The notes under the pieces were generated by a model. It did not search any database, was not told where the DNA came from, and saw only the letters and a list, made by a program, of their open reading frames with translations. The position numbers and the translations under genes are program-made. A DNA stretch of 64,000 nt from Vibrio penaeicida (lineage in GTDB: Bacteria > Pseudomonadota > Gammaproteobacteria > Enterobacterales > Vibrionaceae): contig NZ_BFAQ01000009.1 in NCBI RefSeq assembly GCF_002933855.1, positions 1-64,000 on the forward strand, given 5' to 3'. This document shows, one piece after another, positions 47,688-56,298 of the stretch. Numbering within the stretch: position 1 is the stretch's first letter; the number at the start of each line of letters is the position of its first letter.

Positions 47688-48422
47688 TTAAATCACTAGC
47701 CCCCCATCAATTTTTAACACCTGCCCCGTAATAAAGCTGGCTTTATCGCTGGCTAGAAATTCCACCCCATTGGTAATATCTTCTGGCTTACCCATTCGAC
47801 CTAGTGGCGTTTTTGCCTTCATCATATCCAATACTTTTTCTGGTAAATCCGCCGTCATGGGCGTTTCTACAAAGCCCGGTGCTACGCAGTTTGCTCTAAC
47901 CTGCGCGCCTTTACGTGCAAACTCTTTCGCCCATCCTTTCGTCATGGCAATCACGCCACCTTTGGTTGCGGCGTAGTTGGTTTGACCAATGTTGCCATCT
48001 GTGCCGACAACCGATGACATTGTTACAATGGATCCGTAGTCGTTTTCGATCATTATTGGGGCAATGGCTTGGGTGAGGTTGAATACCCCTTTTAAATTCA
48101 CATCAATGACTTGATCCCAATCTTGCTCAGTCATTCTGTCAATCAAGCCATCCCGCGTGATACCAGCATTATTCACAAGTACGTCGATTCGACCAAACTC
48201 TGAGTTAATGTCGTTCACTAATGCGGCTATTGCTTCTCGGTCGCATATATTGACCGTAACGGCTTGTACATTCTCATGACTTGAAAAGGCTTCGCTCAGC
48301 ACTTGTTCGTTCATATCAAGGGCATAAACTTTGGTTGCACCTTGTTCAGAAAACCGTTCGACAACCGCTTTACCGATACCTTGGGCAGCACCGGTTACAA
48401 CACATATTTTATTGTTAAACAT
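47688..48422 (-). CDS. SDR-family oxidoreductase, FabG-like
   Basis: A 244-residue NAD(P)-dependent short-chain dehydrogenase: cofactor motif T-G-A-A-Q-G-I-G at 10-17, N-N-A-G at ~87-90, catalytic Ser in M-S-S-V and Y-A-A-T-K (about residues 151-155). It is closest to 3-oxoacyl-ACP/acetoacetyl-CoA reductases, yet no fatty-acid or polyhydroxyalkanoate genes are adjacent, so it is likely a paralogue with its own substrate and not the housekeeping FabG. Single gene with its own terminator. Confidence 0.88.
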   Translation of the reverse strand: MFNNKICVVTGAAQGIGKAVVERFSEQGATKVYALDMNEQVLSEAFSSHENVQAVTVNICDREAIAALVNDINSEFGRIDVLVNNAGITRDGLIDRMTEQDWDQVIDVNLKGVFNLTQAIAPIMIENDYGSIVTMSSVVGTDGNIGQTNYAATKGGVIAMTKGWAKEFARKGAQVRANCVAPGFVETPMTADLPEKVLDMMKAKTPLGRMGKPEDITNGVEFLASDKASFITGQVLKIDGGLVI

Positions 48423-48720
48423 TGAGTGTCCTCTAGTGGGCTATTTAATACGCATTTCACCGCCTGGTAATGGTTTGGGCTTAAAGTCCGACGTGAAAAC
48501 AGCGCGTTCCATGTTTTTACTGCTGAATTAATAATAGGTTTAATCCGCATTAGTGCTAGTCGGCTTCGGCCAAGATTTCATTACAACTTGATTTCCATCA
48601 TTTCTTTCCTCACTAATCGTTTGCTTTGTTCGTTATTTGCGCAAACAGACTTTCCGCTACTGACATTGTCTTTTTCTTTTTGTACGATGCGCAGCTTAAA
48701 GTCGAAAGACTTTTGTTCCA
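48423..48720. other. Intergenic region upstream of the glycine riboswitch
   Basis: About 300 bases between the leftward SDR start and the riboswitch. It must contain promoters in both directions; I saw no confident consensus pair or gene. Confidence 0.45.
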
Positions 48721-48968
48721 GTGAAGACAGCAGGAGAGAGGTTTTACTCTAACTTTTCAATTTAAGTGAGTATAACCCGCCGAAGAAGTAAATCTTTCAG
48801 GTGCTAAATTCCAGATTTTCAATCTTGAATTGGCGAGGACTGTTGTTGGAGGAACCTCTGGAGAGAACCGTTAAATCGGTCGCCGAAGGAGCAAGCTTCT
48901 CTATCAAGTGATCTAAAGATTACTTGATTGTACAGAAGTGAAACTCTCAGGCAAAAGGACAGAGGAGT
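48721..48968 (+). ncRNA. Tandem glycine riboswitch
   Basis: Two glycine aptamers in series. Aptamer 1 runs from the GGAGAG at ~48734 through CGCCGAAGAAGTAAA (48778-48792) and CTTTCAGG to GAGGACTG (~48855). Aptamer 2 covers ~48851-48968, with GGAGAGAACCG, the CGCCGAAGGAGCAAGC core (48881-48896) and the CTCTCAGGCAAAAGGACAGAGG end. Order and core match the Vibrio cholerae tandem element that precedes an alanine/glycine symporter gene. The P3 arm of aptamer 2 is lengthened by an extra ATCAAGT/ACTTGAT stem. It senses glycine and controls the symporter 116 bases downstream; I saw no clear intrinsic terminator, so control may be at translation. Confidence 0.93.
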
Positions 48969-49084
48969 GAAAGGCAACCATTTCAACCAAACCTTTTGGT
49001 GAATAACCCATTTTGGGATCTGCTCTTGCGAGTAGACGCCCCCTTTCTCTCTTCTCCTTATGTTTTATTAATTAAGGGGAAACC

Positions 49085-50455
49085 ATGCAAGAACTGCATT
49101 CCATTTTACTGACCATCGATAACTTGGTCTGGGGACCAACGCTACTGATCCTGCTAGTAGGAACAGGCGTGTATTTCACATTTAAACTGAACATTCTTCA
49201 ATTTCGCTATTTACCCAAGGCGTTAAAAATGGTGTTTAGCAAAGATACGGGCTCTGGTGACGTATCTAGCTTTGCTGCGCTGTGTACCGCTTTGTCGGCC
49301 ACCATCGGCACCGGTAATATTGTGGGTGTCGCAACAGCCATAAAATTAGGCGGGCCGGGCGCGCTGTTTTGGATGTGGTTGGCTGCCGTGTTTGGAATGG
49401 CAACAAAATACGCAGAGTGTCTACTCGCTGTAAAATACCGTCAAAAAGACAGTAACGGCCAGATGGTTGGCGGTCCTATGTATTATTTGCGAGATGGCGT
49501 GGGATCTAAGTTTTTAGCGACAATGTTTGCCATCTTTGCGCTGGGCGTTGCCTGTTTTGGAATCGGCACATTCCCACAAGTGAATGCGATTTTAGACGCT
49601 TCTCAGCTTTCATTTGGCTTGCCACGAGAAATAGCAGCCGTTGTACTTACCCTACTCGTTGCATTTGTGACTTTGGGCGGTATTCAATCCATTGCTCGCG
49701 TAGCAGGTAAAGTCGTTCCTTCCATGGCATTACTCTACATTGGCGCTTGTGTCAGCGTATTACTGATGAATGCAAGCCAAGTAATTCCGGCTATTCAGCT
49801 TGTTCTAGAATCGGCGTTTACAAATACCGCAGCAACTGGCGGCTTTTTAGGCGCAAGCATCATGTTGGCTATTCAATCTGGTATCGCTCGCGGTGTCTTT
49901 TCGAACGAGTCGGGCTTAGGAAGTGCACCCATCGCGGCCGCAGCAGCCAAAACAGATTCCTGTGTTAAGCAAGGCCTGATCTCCATGACAGGCACCTTCT
50001 TCGACACGATCATCATCTGCACAATGACAGGGTTAACGCTTATTTTGACGGGTGCTTGGCAAGGTGATCTCGCTGGCGCAGAGATGACAACATCAGCATT
50101 CGCCATGGGGCTTAACTCCGACACTTTCGGACCTATATTGGTGTCGATTGGGCTTATCTTCTTTGCTTTCACCACGATTTTAGGCTGGAACTATTATGGC
50201 GAGCGCTGTGTGGTGTACCTAATGGGCACTAAAGCTGTATTGCCCTACAAAATAGTATTCGTTGTATTGGTAGCTTCTGGTGCCTTCTTAAAGCTGGATA
50301 TGATTTGGCTGATTGCCGACATTGTGAACGGGCTGATGGCAATACCTAACCTAATAGGGCTCATCGCTTTAAGGCATGTGGTTGTGGAAGAAACCAAGCT
50401 CTTCTTTGAAAAAATGTCTGATTCCCCCAATTTAATTACAGAACATCAAAACTAA
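49085..50455 (+). CDS. Sodium:alanine/glycine symporter (AGCS family)
   Basis: A 456-residue inner-membrane carrier with ~11 helices importing glycine or alanine with sodium. Family motifs are seen: T-G-N-I-V-G-V-A-T near residues 78-86 and F-S-N-E-S-G-L-G-S-A-P near 272-282. The tandem glycine riboswitch in its leader points to glycine as the relevant substrate or signal. The ribosome site is AAGGGG at 49075. It is a monocistronic unit with terminator. Confidence 0.94.
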   Translation: MQELHSILLTIDNLVWGPTLLILLVGTGVYFTFKLNILQFRYLPKALKMVFSKDTGSGDVSSFAALCTALSATIGTGNIVGVATAIKLGGPGALFWMWLAAVFGMATKYAECLLAVKYRQKDSNGQMVGGPMYYLRDGVGSKFLATMFAIFALGVACFGIGTFPQVNAILDASQLSFGLPREIAAVVLTLLVAFVTLGGIQSIARVAGKVVPSMALLYIGACVSVLLMNASQVIPAIQLVLESAFTNTAATGGFLGASIMLAIQSGIARGVFSNESGLGSAPIAAAAAKTDSCVKQGLISMTGTFFDTIIICTMTGLTLILTGAWQGDLAGAEMTTSAFAMGLNSDTFGPILVSIGLIFFAFTTILGWNYYGERCVVYLMGTKAVLPYKIVFVVLVASGAFLKLDMIWLIADIVNGLMAIPNLIGLIALRHVVVEETKLFFEKMSDSPNLITEHQN

Positions 50456-50460
50456 GTTCT

Positions 50461-50487
50461 AGCCCGGATTGAGTCCGGGCTTATTTT
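50461..50487 (+). terminator. Rho-independent terminator after the symporter
   Basis: AGCCCGGA (50461-50468) pairs with TCCGGGCT (50474-50481), followed by TTATTTT. Confidence 0.88.
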
Positions 50488-50510
50488 CAAAACGAATAAT
50501 GGGAAAATTC

Positions 50511-50532
50511 GACGAGAGCCTTAACTCTCGTC
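50511..50532 (-). terminator. Hairpin overlapping the LysE stop codon, probable terminator
   Basis: GACGAGAG (50511-50518) pairs with CTCTCGTC (50525-50532); the loop contains the LysE TAA. A short GAATTTT tail follows on the minus strand, so it is a weak terminator candidate. Confidence 0.5.
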
Positions 50533-51153
50533 GACAAGCAGCTTCACGCCTAAGCCGATTAAGACAGCGCCAGTTGCGCCTTCTATCGCTTTTAGAAATG
50601 TGTCGCTGCTCAAGAGTTCCTTGGCTTTATTGACCATAACCACTAAGCCACCCTGCCAAACCATGGCAATAACAAAGTGTATTCCTGCCATAAACATGGA
50701 TTGTGCGACAGCGCTACCTTGCGGGTCGATAAATTGTGGTAAGAATGCCAAGTAAAAAACTGCGGTTTTAGGGTTCAGTACGTTAGAAAGAAAGCCTTCT
50801 CGTAACACCGCCAAACGGGTGATACCCGACACGTTTTCTATTTCGCTGGGCAAGGAAGTGCGAGCTTGAAACAAAGAGCGAATTGAACCAATTCCCAACC
50901 AAATAAGATAGCCTGCCCCTACAAGCTTGAGTGCCATAAACCACTCAGCGGATTGCAATAAAATCGCAGAAATACCGATCGCTGAAAACGTCGCATGAAC
51001 AAACAAACCACAACAAATCCCAACACTGGTTAACAGCCCATGTTGCGTACCCGAGCGGCTTGTGTTTCTGACTATAACAGCAGTATCCAGACCCGGTGTT
51101 AATGTAAGAATCGTAATCGCAACTAAAAAGGCTTCAATGTTCAGTATTTGCAT
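50521..51153 (-). CDS. LysE/RhtB-family amino-acid exporter
   Basis: A 210-residue membrane protein with about six helices, the usual length. The N-terminal T-P-G-L-D-T-A-V-I-V-R motif (about residues 17-27) is diagnostic of LysE/RhtB proteins. ATG 51153 is chosen because it gives the family N-terminus; a longer frame adds 31 unrelated residues. It exports an amino acid or homoserine-lactone-type compound; which one is unknown. Confidence 0.88.
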   Translation of the reverse strand: MQILNIEAFLVAITILTLTPGLDTAVIVRNTSRSGTQHGLLTSVGICCGLFVHATFSAIGISAILLQSAEWFMALKLVGAGYLIWLGIGSIRSLFQARTSLPSEIENVSGITRLAVLREGFLSNVLNPKTAVFYLAFLPQFIDPQGSAVAQSMFMAGIHFVIAMVWQGGLVVMVNKAKELLSSDTFLKAIEGATGAVLIGLGVKLLVDES

Positions 51154-51338
51154 GACTTTTCCATAAAAATTCAACGACATTGAATTTATACCGCAAATCG
51201 CGCTCAGTCCCAAATTTTGAGCATTTTGGCTCAGCTCACAGGACAATAATTATTTACCATTTCGCCCGATGATTTGAGGCTAAAGCCTTGCTATAGTTGG
51301 CGTTAACAATAACAAGCCCCTATGTAACAAGGACAACC

Positions 51339-52820
51339 ATGAGTTACTACGACAAGTTGGTAAAACACAATAAAAAAATTTCTCGCTTTGAGCATCTAGA
51401 GGCAATCTGTGGCTGGGACGCAGCAGCCGTTATGCCCGCTGGTGGCAGTGAAGCACGCTCTGAAGCACTAGCAGAGCTTTCGGTACACCTACATCAGCTT
51501 TCCAATAAGCCAGAATTAGCTGAGTGGTTTGATAAAGCAGAATCTGAATCCTTATCTGCGGACGAAACAGCCGCCCTAGCTGAAATGAAGCGCGTTTGGC
51601 AGCAAGAAACCGTCTTACCTGAAGAACTGGTAGAAGCCAAATCATTAGCAGGTTCAAAATGTGAACACGCATGGCGTACCCAACGTGGTGAAAACGACTG
51701 GAACGGCTTTGAAAAAAACTGGGCTGAAGTGGTTAAACTTTCTCAGGAAGAAGCGCAGATCCGTGCTGAAGCGACAGGGAAAACACCTTACGATGCCATG
51801 CTAGACCTCTACGAACCTGGTGTATCAACGGAATCACTGGAGTCCGTATTCAGCAACGTAAAAACATGGCTTCCAGACTTGATCAACCAAGTCATCGACA
51901 AGCAAGCTAAAGAAGACATTATCATGCCAACTGGCACATACAGTGCAGCAGACCAAAAAGCACTTGGGCTGGATGTAATGAAGCTTCTGCAATTTGACTT
52001 TAACCATGGTCGTTTAGATGAAAGTACCCACCCATTTTGTGGCGGCGTACCAACGGATGTTCGCCTTACAACTCGTTACGATGAAAACGACTTTATCCAA
52101 TCTATGATGGGCACCGTGCACGAAACGGGTCACGCACGCTACGAGCAAGGTCTGCCTAAGAAATTTGCAGGTTTACCAGTAGGTGAAGCTCGATCAATGG
52201 GAATCCACGAGTCACAATCTCTCTTTTTTGAAATGCAGATTGGTCGCAGCACGCCATTCATTCAAATTTTGGCAGACAAAGCGCGTAAGCAGTTCCAACG
52301 TAACGACGATCCTACTTTCTCAGCAGAGAACTTCCACAAGCTATACACCCGCGTTGAAAAAGGGTTTATTCGCGTGGATGCCGATGAACTGACCTACCCT
52401 GCACACGTGATTCTTCGCTACGAAATCGAACGTGATTTGATGAATGGCAAAATCAAGCACACCGACGTGCCAGAGCTTTGGGCAGAGAAGATGCAAGCTT
52501 ACCTAGGCTTGGATACTCGCGGTAACTTCACCAATGGCTGTATGCAAGACATTCACTGGACAGATGGTGCGTTTGGCTACTTCCCAAGTTACACATTAGG
52601 TGCCATGTATGCCGCTCAGATGATGGCAAGCATGAAGCAAAGTGTCGATGTAGAAGGCGCTATTGCTAGCGAAGACCTATCACCAATCTTCACGTGGCTG
52701 GAAGAAAAAGTATGGAGCCAAGGCTGCTTGCACACTACTGATGATTTGGTGAAGCGCGCAACAGGTGAAGTGCTAAATGCTGATTACTTCAGAGCACACC
52801 TAGAAGGGCGTTATTTGTAA
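51339..52820 (+). CDS. M32 metallocarboxypeptidase (Taq-type)
   Basis: A 493-residue cytosolic zinc carboxypeptidase that removes C-terminal residues from peptides. The zinc site H-E-T-G-H lies at residues 261-265, and the downstream M32 signatures G-I-H-E-S-Q-S (about 289-295) and Y-P-A-H-V-I-L-R-Y are present. ATG 51339 with AAGGA upstream is preferred to a TTG 42 bases earlier. Single gene ending in a strong terminator. Confidence 0.94.
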   Translation: MSYYDKLVKHNKKISRFEHLEAICGWDAAAVMPAGGSEARSEALAELSVHLHQLSNKPELAEWFDKAESESLSADETAALAEMKRVWQQETVLPEELVEAKSLAGSKCEHAWRTQRGENDWNGFEKNWAEVVKLSQEEAQIRAEATGKTPYDAMLDLYEPGVSTESLESVFSNVKTWLPDLINQVIDKQAKEDIIMPTGTYSAADQKALGLDVMKLLQFDFNHGRLDESTHPFCGGVPTDVRLTTRYDENDFIQSMMGTVHETGHARYEQGLPKKFAGLPVGEARSMGIHESQSLFFEMQIGRSTPFIQILADKARKQFQRNDDPTFSAENFHKLYTRVEKGFIRVDADELTYPAHVILRYEIERDLMNGKIKHTDVPELWAEKMQAYLGLDTRGNFTNGCMQDIHWTDGAFGYFPSYTLGAMYAAQMMASMKQSVDVEGAIASEDLSPIFTWLEEKVWSQGCLHTTDDLVKRATGEVLNADYFRAHLEGRYL

Positions 52821-52841
52821 CATCATAAGCTTAGAAAAGAT

Positions 52842-52870
52842 AAAAGAGCCGCAATCGCGGCTCTTTTCTT
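52842..52870. terminator. Bidirectional terminator after the M32 peptidase
   Basis: AAAAGAGCCGC (52842-52852) pairs perfectly with GCGGCTCTTTT (52857-52867) over a 4-base loop; shared with the convergent AraC gene. Confidence 0.92.
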
Positions 52871-52899
52871 GTAATAAGATCCATTCTCCATTTATCCCC

Positions 52900-53757
52900 T
52901 CACCTAAACCTCTGCCGATATTGACTCGGCGACATCCCTTTGTATTTCTTAAACAGTCGGTTGAAGTTAGAGCGGTTGGTATAACCCACATTTTCCGCAA
53001 TTAGGCTTACGGGCTGCGACGTGGTGGTGAGTAATTGGGAGGCGTGATTTAACCGGAGTTTCATCAAGTAAGAGGTGTAACTTTCATTAAAATGTTGAAT
53101 AAACCAACGGTGAATGGTGTTTTCACTTACGTACATGTAGTCTGCAAGGTTTTTAAGCGTAATATCTGATGCGTAGTGATTGTCGATGTATTTGCACACT
53201 TGCTCAATTTTACTGTAGTTGGCGTTCGTTTTTTCCTTTTCCCCTTCTGACAAATACGAAAGCAAAGTGGTATGGGATTGATCTGCGCATAACTCACCCA
53301 GAACCTGCATCAATACGGCAAGCTGCCCGATAGGGGTCAGGTGATTAAAATTATCGAGATGCTGAAAAACCTTTTCAGCGGTGTCGGTGGAAAACCGAAC
53401 CCCCTTGCTGGCACTCTTAATCACTGGTCCTAACTGCCTAAGTTCGACGCAGCTGTACATCAGTTTGGCAATCCATTCTTCTCGAAACCAGATAACGTGA
53501 GTTTCACACGGGTTTTGTTCATTAGAGTTTATCGATTCAAAGCTGTGCGCAATGCCCGGACCAATCAACAACAGTTCGTTGTGCTCTATCTCGCCTTCAA
53601 AATGCCCAACTCTCGATTTCCCCTGAAAGTTTCTGTGTAAAACGAGTTCAAACTCCTGATGCGCATGCCAATATTCTGGCTTCGTCACCTCTTCAAACAT
53701 CTTATAGCGCCAAGACCAACCGACGCGTTGAGGGACTTTTTGTATCGTTGCTTTCAT
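52900..53757 (-). CDS. AraC-family transcriptional regulator with cupin sensor
   Basis: A 285-residue regulator: N-terminal cupin-like ligand domain (about 20-110, with H-A-H-Q-E-F-E-L and an I-G-P-G-I-A-H-S segment) and C-terminal double helix-turn-helix (about 185-285, ending M-S-P-S-Q-Y-R-Q-R). ATG 53757 follows a GGAGG site. It is divergent from the SIS-CutC genes, which it most likely activates in response to a sugar or sugar phosphate. Direct repeats in the shared region are candidate binding sites. Confidence 0.9.
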   Translation of the reverse strand: MKATIQKVPQRVGWSWRYKMFEEVTKPEYWHAHQEFELVLHRNFQGKSRVGHFEGEIEHNELLLIGPGIAHSFESINSNEQNPCETHVIWFREEWIAKLMYSCVELRQLGPVIKSASKGVRFSTDTAEKVFQHLDNFNHLTPIGQLAVLMQVLGELCADQSHTTLLSYLSEGEKEKTNANYSKIEQVCKYIDNHYASDITLKNLADYMYVSENTIHRWFIQHFNESYTSYLMKLRLNHASQLLTTTSQPVSLIAENVGYTNRSNFNRLFKKYKGMSPSQYRQRFR

Positions 53758-53852
53758 CAAAAATCGCCTCCCTGTTTACTTACTATGGTCGTGAATTTGC
53801 ACATGTCGTAACTGTGCAGTGATAACACGCACAATCGATAATAATCAAGAAA

Positions 53853-53882
53853 AGTATCAATAGTCGATAGCTTAGTATCAAT
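53853..53882. promoter_or_regulatory. Direct repeats, candidate AraC operator
   Basis: AGTATCAAT occurs at 53853-53861 and again at 53874-53882, a centre distance of 21 bases or two helical turns, as AraC-family dimers need. It lies between the divergent AraC and SIS genes, about 60 bases before the SIS start. Confidence 0.6.
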
Positions 53883-53940
53883 TACGCCATTTTGCGGTGA
53901 TACGGTAGTTAAGTCAGCACAGTTAAGGAGGCGACACATC

Positions 53941-54657
53941 ATGTCCGAATATTTTCATTGCTTACTGCCCAAATTGACTTCCGTTATCGAATCAAACCAA
54001 GAGGCGCTGTCTCAAGCGATGGCGTTATTTGCTCAAGCCATTGTGAAAGACAACATGATACAAGTCTTAGGAACAGGTCATTCTCATATGATTGGTTTGG
54101 AAGGATTCATTCGTGCTGGCGGCCTTGGCAACATCAACGCCATTTTGGATTCTGTGTTACTCACAAACGATGGTGCACTTCGTGGCTCCGCCATGGAGAA
54201 GCTGCCGGGGCTGGCGGAGGTCATTTGGAACGACCAAAACATCTACCCCGACGATGTGGTCATGGTTATCTCCAACTCTGGGCGAAACGCTTTGCCAATT
54301 GAATTTGCTCAACTGGCAAAAAGTAAAGGTCACCCCGTTATCGCGATAACCTCGGTAGAACAATCATCTAAATACGAAAGCCGCCATAGTTCTGGATTGA
54401 AATTAATGGACATCGCAGACATCGTTATAGATAACCAAGTACCTCCTGGTGATGGGCTTTGCAATGTTAATGGCAAAGTGACTGGTGCTTTTTCTAGTAT
54501 CGCTGGAATGCTCATTATGAATACGCTTGTAGTGGAAGCACAAAAAGAGGCGCTTAAACAAAATGTCACCCCACTTATATTTTCAAGTCAGAATGTGGAT
54601 GGTTTCGACAACGATTATGTGTATAAGCATTTTGGCTCTCGACTGAAATCGATGTAA
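53941..54657 (+). CDS. SIS-domain sugar-phosphate-binding protein (UPF0309-like)
   Basis: A 238-residue cytosolic protein with one SIS domain: G-T-G-H-S-H near residues 42-47 and I-S-N-S-G-R-N-A near 111-118, the phosphosugar-binding loops. The family resembles phosphosugar isomerases and MurNAc-6-phosphate etherases, but the reaction is not established. The AAGGAGG ribosome site overlaps the leader. It is first in a rightward cluster with two CutC homologues, which suggests a sugar-derivative pathway. Confidence 0.88.
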   Translation: MSEYFHCLLPKLTSVIESNQEALSQAMALFAQAIVKDNMIQVLGTGHSHMIGLEGFIRAGGLGNINAILDSVLLTNDGALRGSAMEKLPGLAEVIWNDQNIYPDDVVMVISNSGRNALPIEFAQLAKSKGHPVIAITSVEQSSKYESRHSSGLKLMDIADIVIDNQVPPGDGLCNVNGKVTGAFSSIAGMLIMNTLVVEAQKEALKQNVTPLIFSSQNVDGFDNDYVYKHFGSRLKSM

Positions 54658-54739
54658 ATAAAAACTCATAACGATCATACATACGTAAAGCATTTGGCTA
54701 AACACCAGAAAATATCGTTGTAGACCGAGGAATATTAAT

Positions 54740-55480
54740 ATGGAAATAGAAGCATCCATCGGAAATATAGAATCTCTTTATAGTGCCATTGCGGGTGGTG
54801 CCACTCGAATTGAACTTTGTTCGGCATTAGCGCTTGGGGGATTAACACCCAGTTATGGATTTATGCAGCAAGCAGGGAAAATATCCACCGTACCTGTCTA
54901 TGCCATTATTCGCCCTCGACAAGGGGACTTCTTTTATAGCGAAGAAGAAATAGACATTATGATGTTCGATATTAAGTGTGCTAAACAAGCAGGCTTGCAA
55001 GGTGTGGTGCTTGGCGCGTTAACATCTACAGGGCATATTCATACGCAGCATGCAAGAAAGCTTTGTGATTACGCTCATAAACTGAAGCTTGGCGTTACCT
55101 TTCATCGCGCATTTGATCAGTGCAATAGTGCAGAAAAAGGGTTAGAAGACGTTATTGACCTAGGCTGTGAACGCGTTTTAACATCTGGGCTCGCCGCTGC
55201 CGCACCGCTGGGCACAATCACGCTAGCGAAACTCGTTCAACAAGCAGGAACACGTATCTCAATCATGGCAGGAGCTGGGGTAAACGCAGGTAATGCAAGA
55301 GCACTTGTAGACAAAACCAAAGTGCAAGAGCTGCACCTTTCAGGTAAAACGACTCGTCCAACGAAAATGGTGTACACCTCGCAATACAGCAAAATGGGGG
55401 CTGATAATATTGATGACTATCAAATCCCTGTCACCGATAAACAGGCTATCGCTGAAATAGTTCGCCTTTTTCAACAATAA
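54740..55480 (+). CDS. cutC: CutC-family TIM-barrel protein
   Basis: A 246-residue protein with canonical CutC motifs: R-I-E-L-C-S-A-L-A-L-G-G-L-T-P-S (about 24-39), I-R-P-R-x-G-D-F-x-Y-S-x-E-E near 59-70, T-F-H-R-A-F-D near 119-125 and I-M-A-G-A-G-V-N near 174-181. CutC was named for copper tolerance, but that role is disputed and the conserved barrel looks enzymatic. Here it sits between a SIS protein and a second CutC homologue under an AraC regulator, which favours a sugar-linked reaction. Confidence 0.9.
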   Translation: MEIEASIGNIESLYSAIAGGATRIELCSALALGGLTPSYGFMQQAGKISTVPVYAIIRPRQGDFFYSEEEIDIMMFDIKCAKQAGLQGVVLGALTSTGHIHTQHARKLCDYAHKLKLGVTFHRAFDQCNSAEKGLEDVIDLGCERVLTSGLAAAAPLGTITLAKLVQQAGTRISIMAGAGVNAGNARALVDKTKVQELHLSGKTTRPTKMVYTSQYSKMGADNIDDYQIPVTDKQAIAEIVRLFQQ

Positions 55481-55516
55481 GTTAAACCTCACATTCTTAT
55501 TAAAATAGGATAAATC

Positions 55517-56161
55517 ATGATAAAAGAAATCTGTGTAGAGAATTTCACCTCTATTCCTGACGCCATAAAAAATGGCGCAAATAGAATTAGCTTAAAGGAC
55601 AATTATTTAGAACAAGGTACGACCGTCAGTAAGGGCGTAATGAAAGCCTCGATTGAGTATGCGAATAAATATAAAATTCCCGTTGTTATTTGTATAAGAC
55701 CAAGAAAAGGGAATTTTGTTTATTCGTCTCAAGAAATTGAAATAATGCAAACTGATATCCAATTAGCAAAAGAATTAGGCGCAACGGCCATAGACTTTGG
55801 TTGTTTAAAAGAAAATAACGCTCTAGATAAGAACGCCATATTAAAAATATTGGAATCGGCTAAAGGGATAAAAACAGTATTTCACATGGCTTTTGATGAT
55901 ATTCCAAGATCAGAACATCAAGAAGCGATTGACTGGCTGCATGAGCAAGGTATTACTCATATCCTTTCGCACGGGGGCCCTATTTCTGAACCCATCGATT
56001 TGGCTTATTTAAAAGAACTGGTTGAGATGGCAAAAGAGAAGCTAACTATTGTTCCCGGAGGTGGAGTTAACTATACCAACGCAGAAGCCATTGCTAACGA
56101 ACTTGGAGTGAGCGAAGTACATGGCTCATACATTGTTAAATTAGATAATTATGAGTTTTAG
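55517..56161 (+). CDS. Divergent second CutC-like TIM-barrel protein
   Basis: A 214-residue, clearly shorter relative of CutC: V-E-N-F-T-x-I-P-x-A-I-x-x-G-A at the start, I-R-P-R-K-G-N-F-V-Y-S near 57-67, F-H-M-A-F-D near 121-126, and G-G-G-V-N near 182-186. The R-I-E-L-C motif has become R-I-S-L-K and T-x-H-R is F-H-M, so active-site residues differ. It looks like the short CutC type of Firmicutes, and the gene is AT-richer than its neighbours, suggesting transfer. It starts 36 bases after cutC. Confidence 0.82.
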   Translation: MIKEICVENFTSIPDAIKNGANRISLKDNYLEQGTTVSKGVMKASIEYANKYKIPVVICIRPRKGNFVYSSQEIEIMQTDIQLAKELGATAIDFGCLKENNALDKNAILKILESAKGIKTVFHMAFDDIPRSEHQEAIDWLHEQGITHILSHGGPISEPIDLAYLKELVEMAKEKLTIVPGGGVNYTNAEAIANELGVSEVHGSYIVKLDNYEF

Positions 56162-56298
56162 TACCTAATCTCAATTCTCAATTCGCAAGCTAACACTTGA
56201 GAGATATCGAGAGTAATTAAAGCTTTCTGAACTAAAGAATGCTCACTGCGCAGTGAATCCAAATCAATTTTAAAGGTCTACGCCTCAACGTGGCAAAC

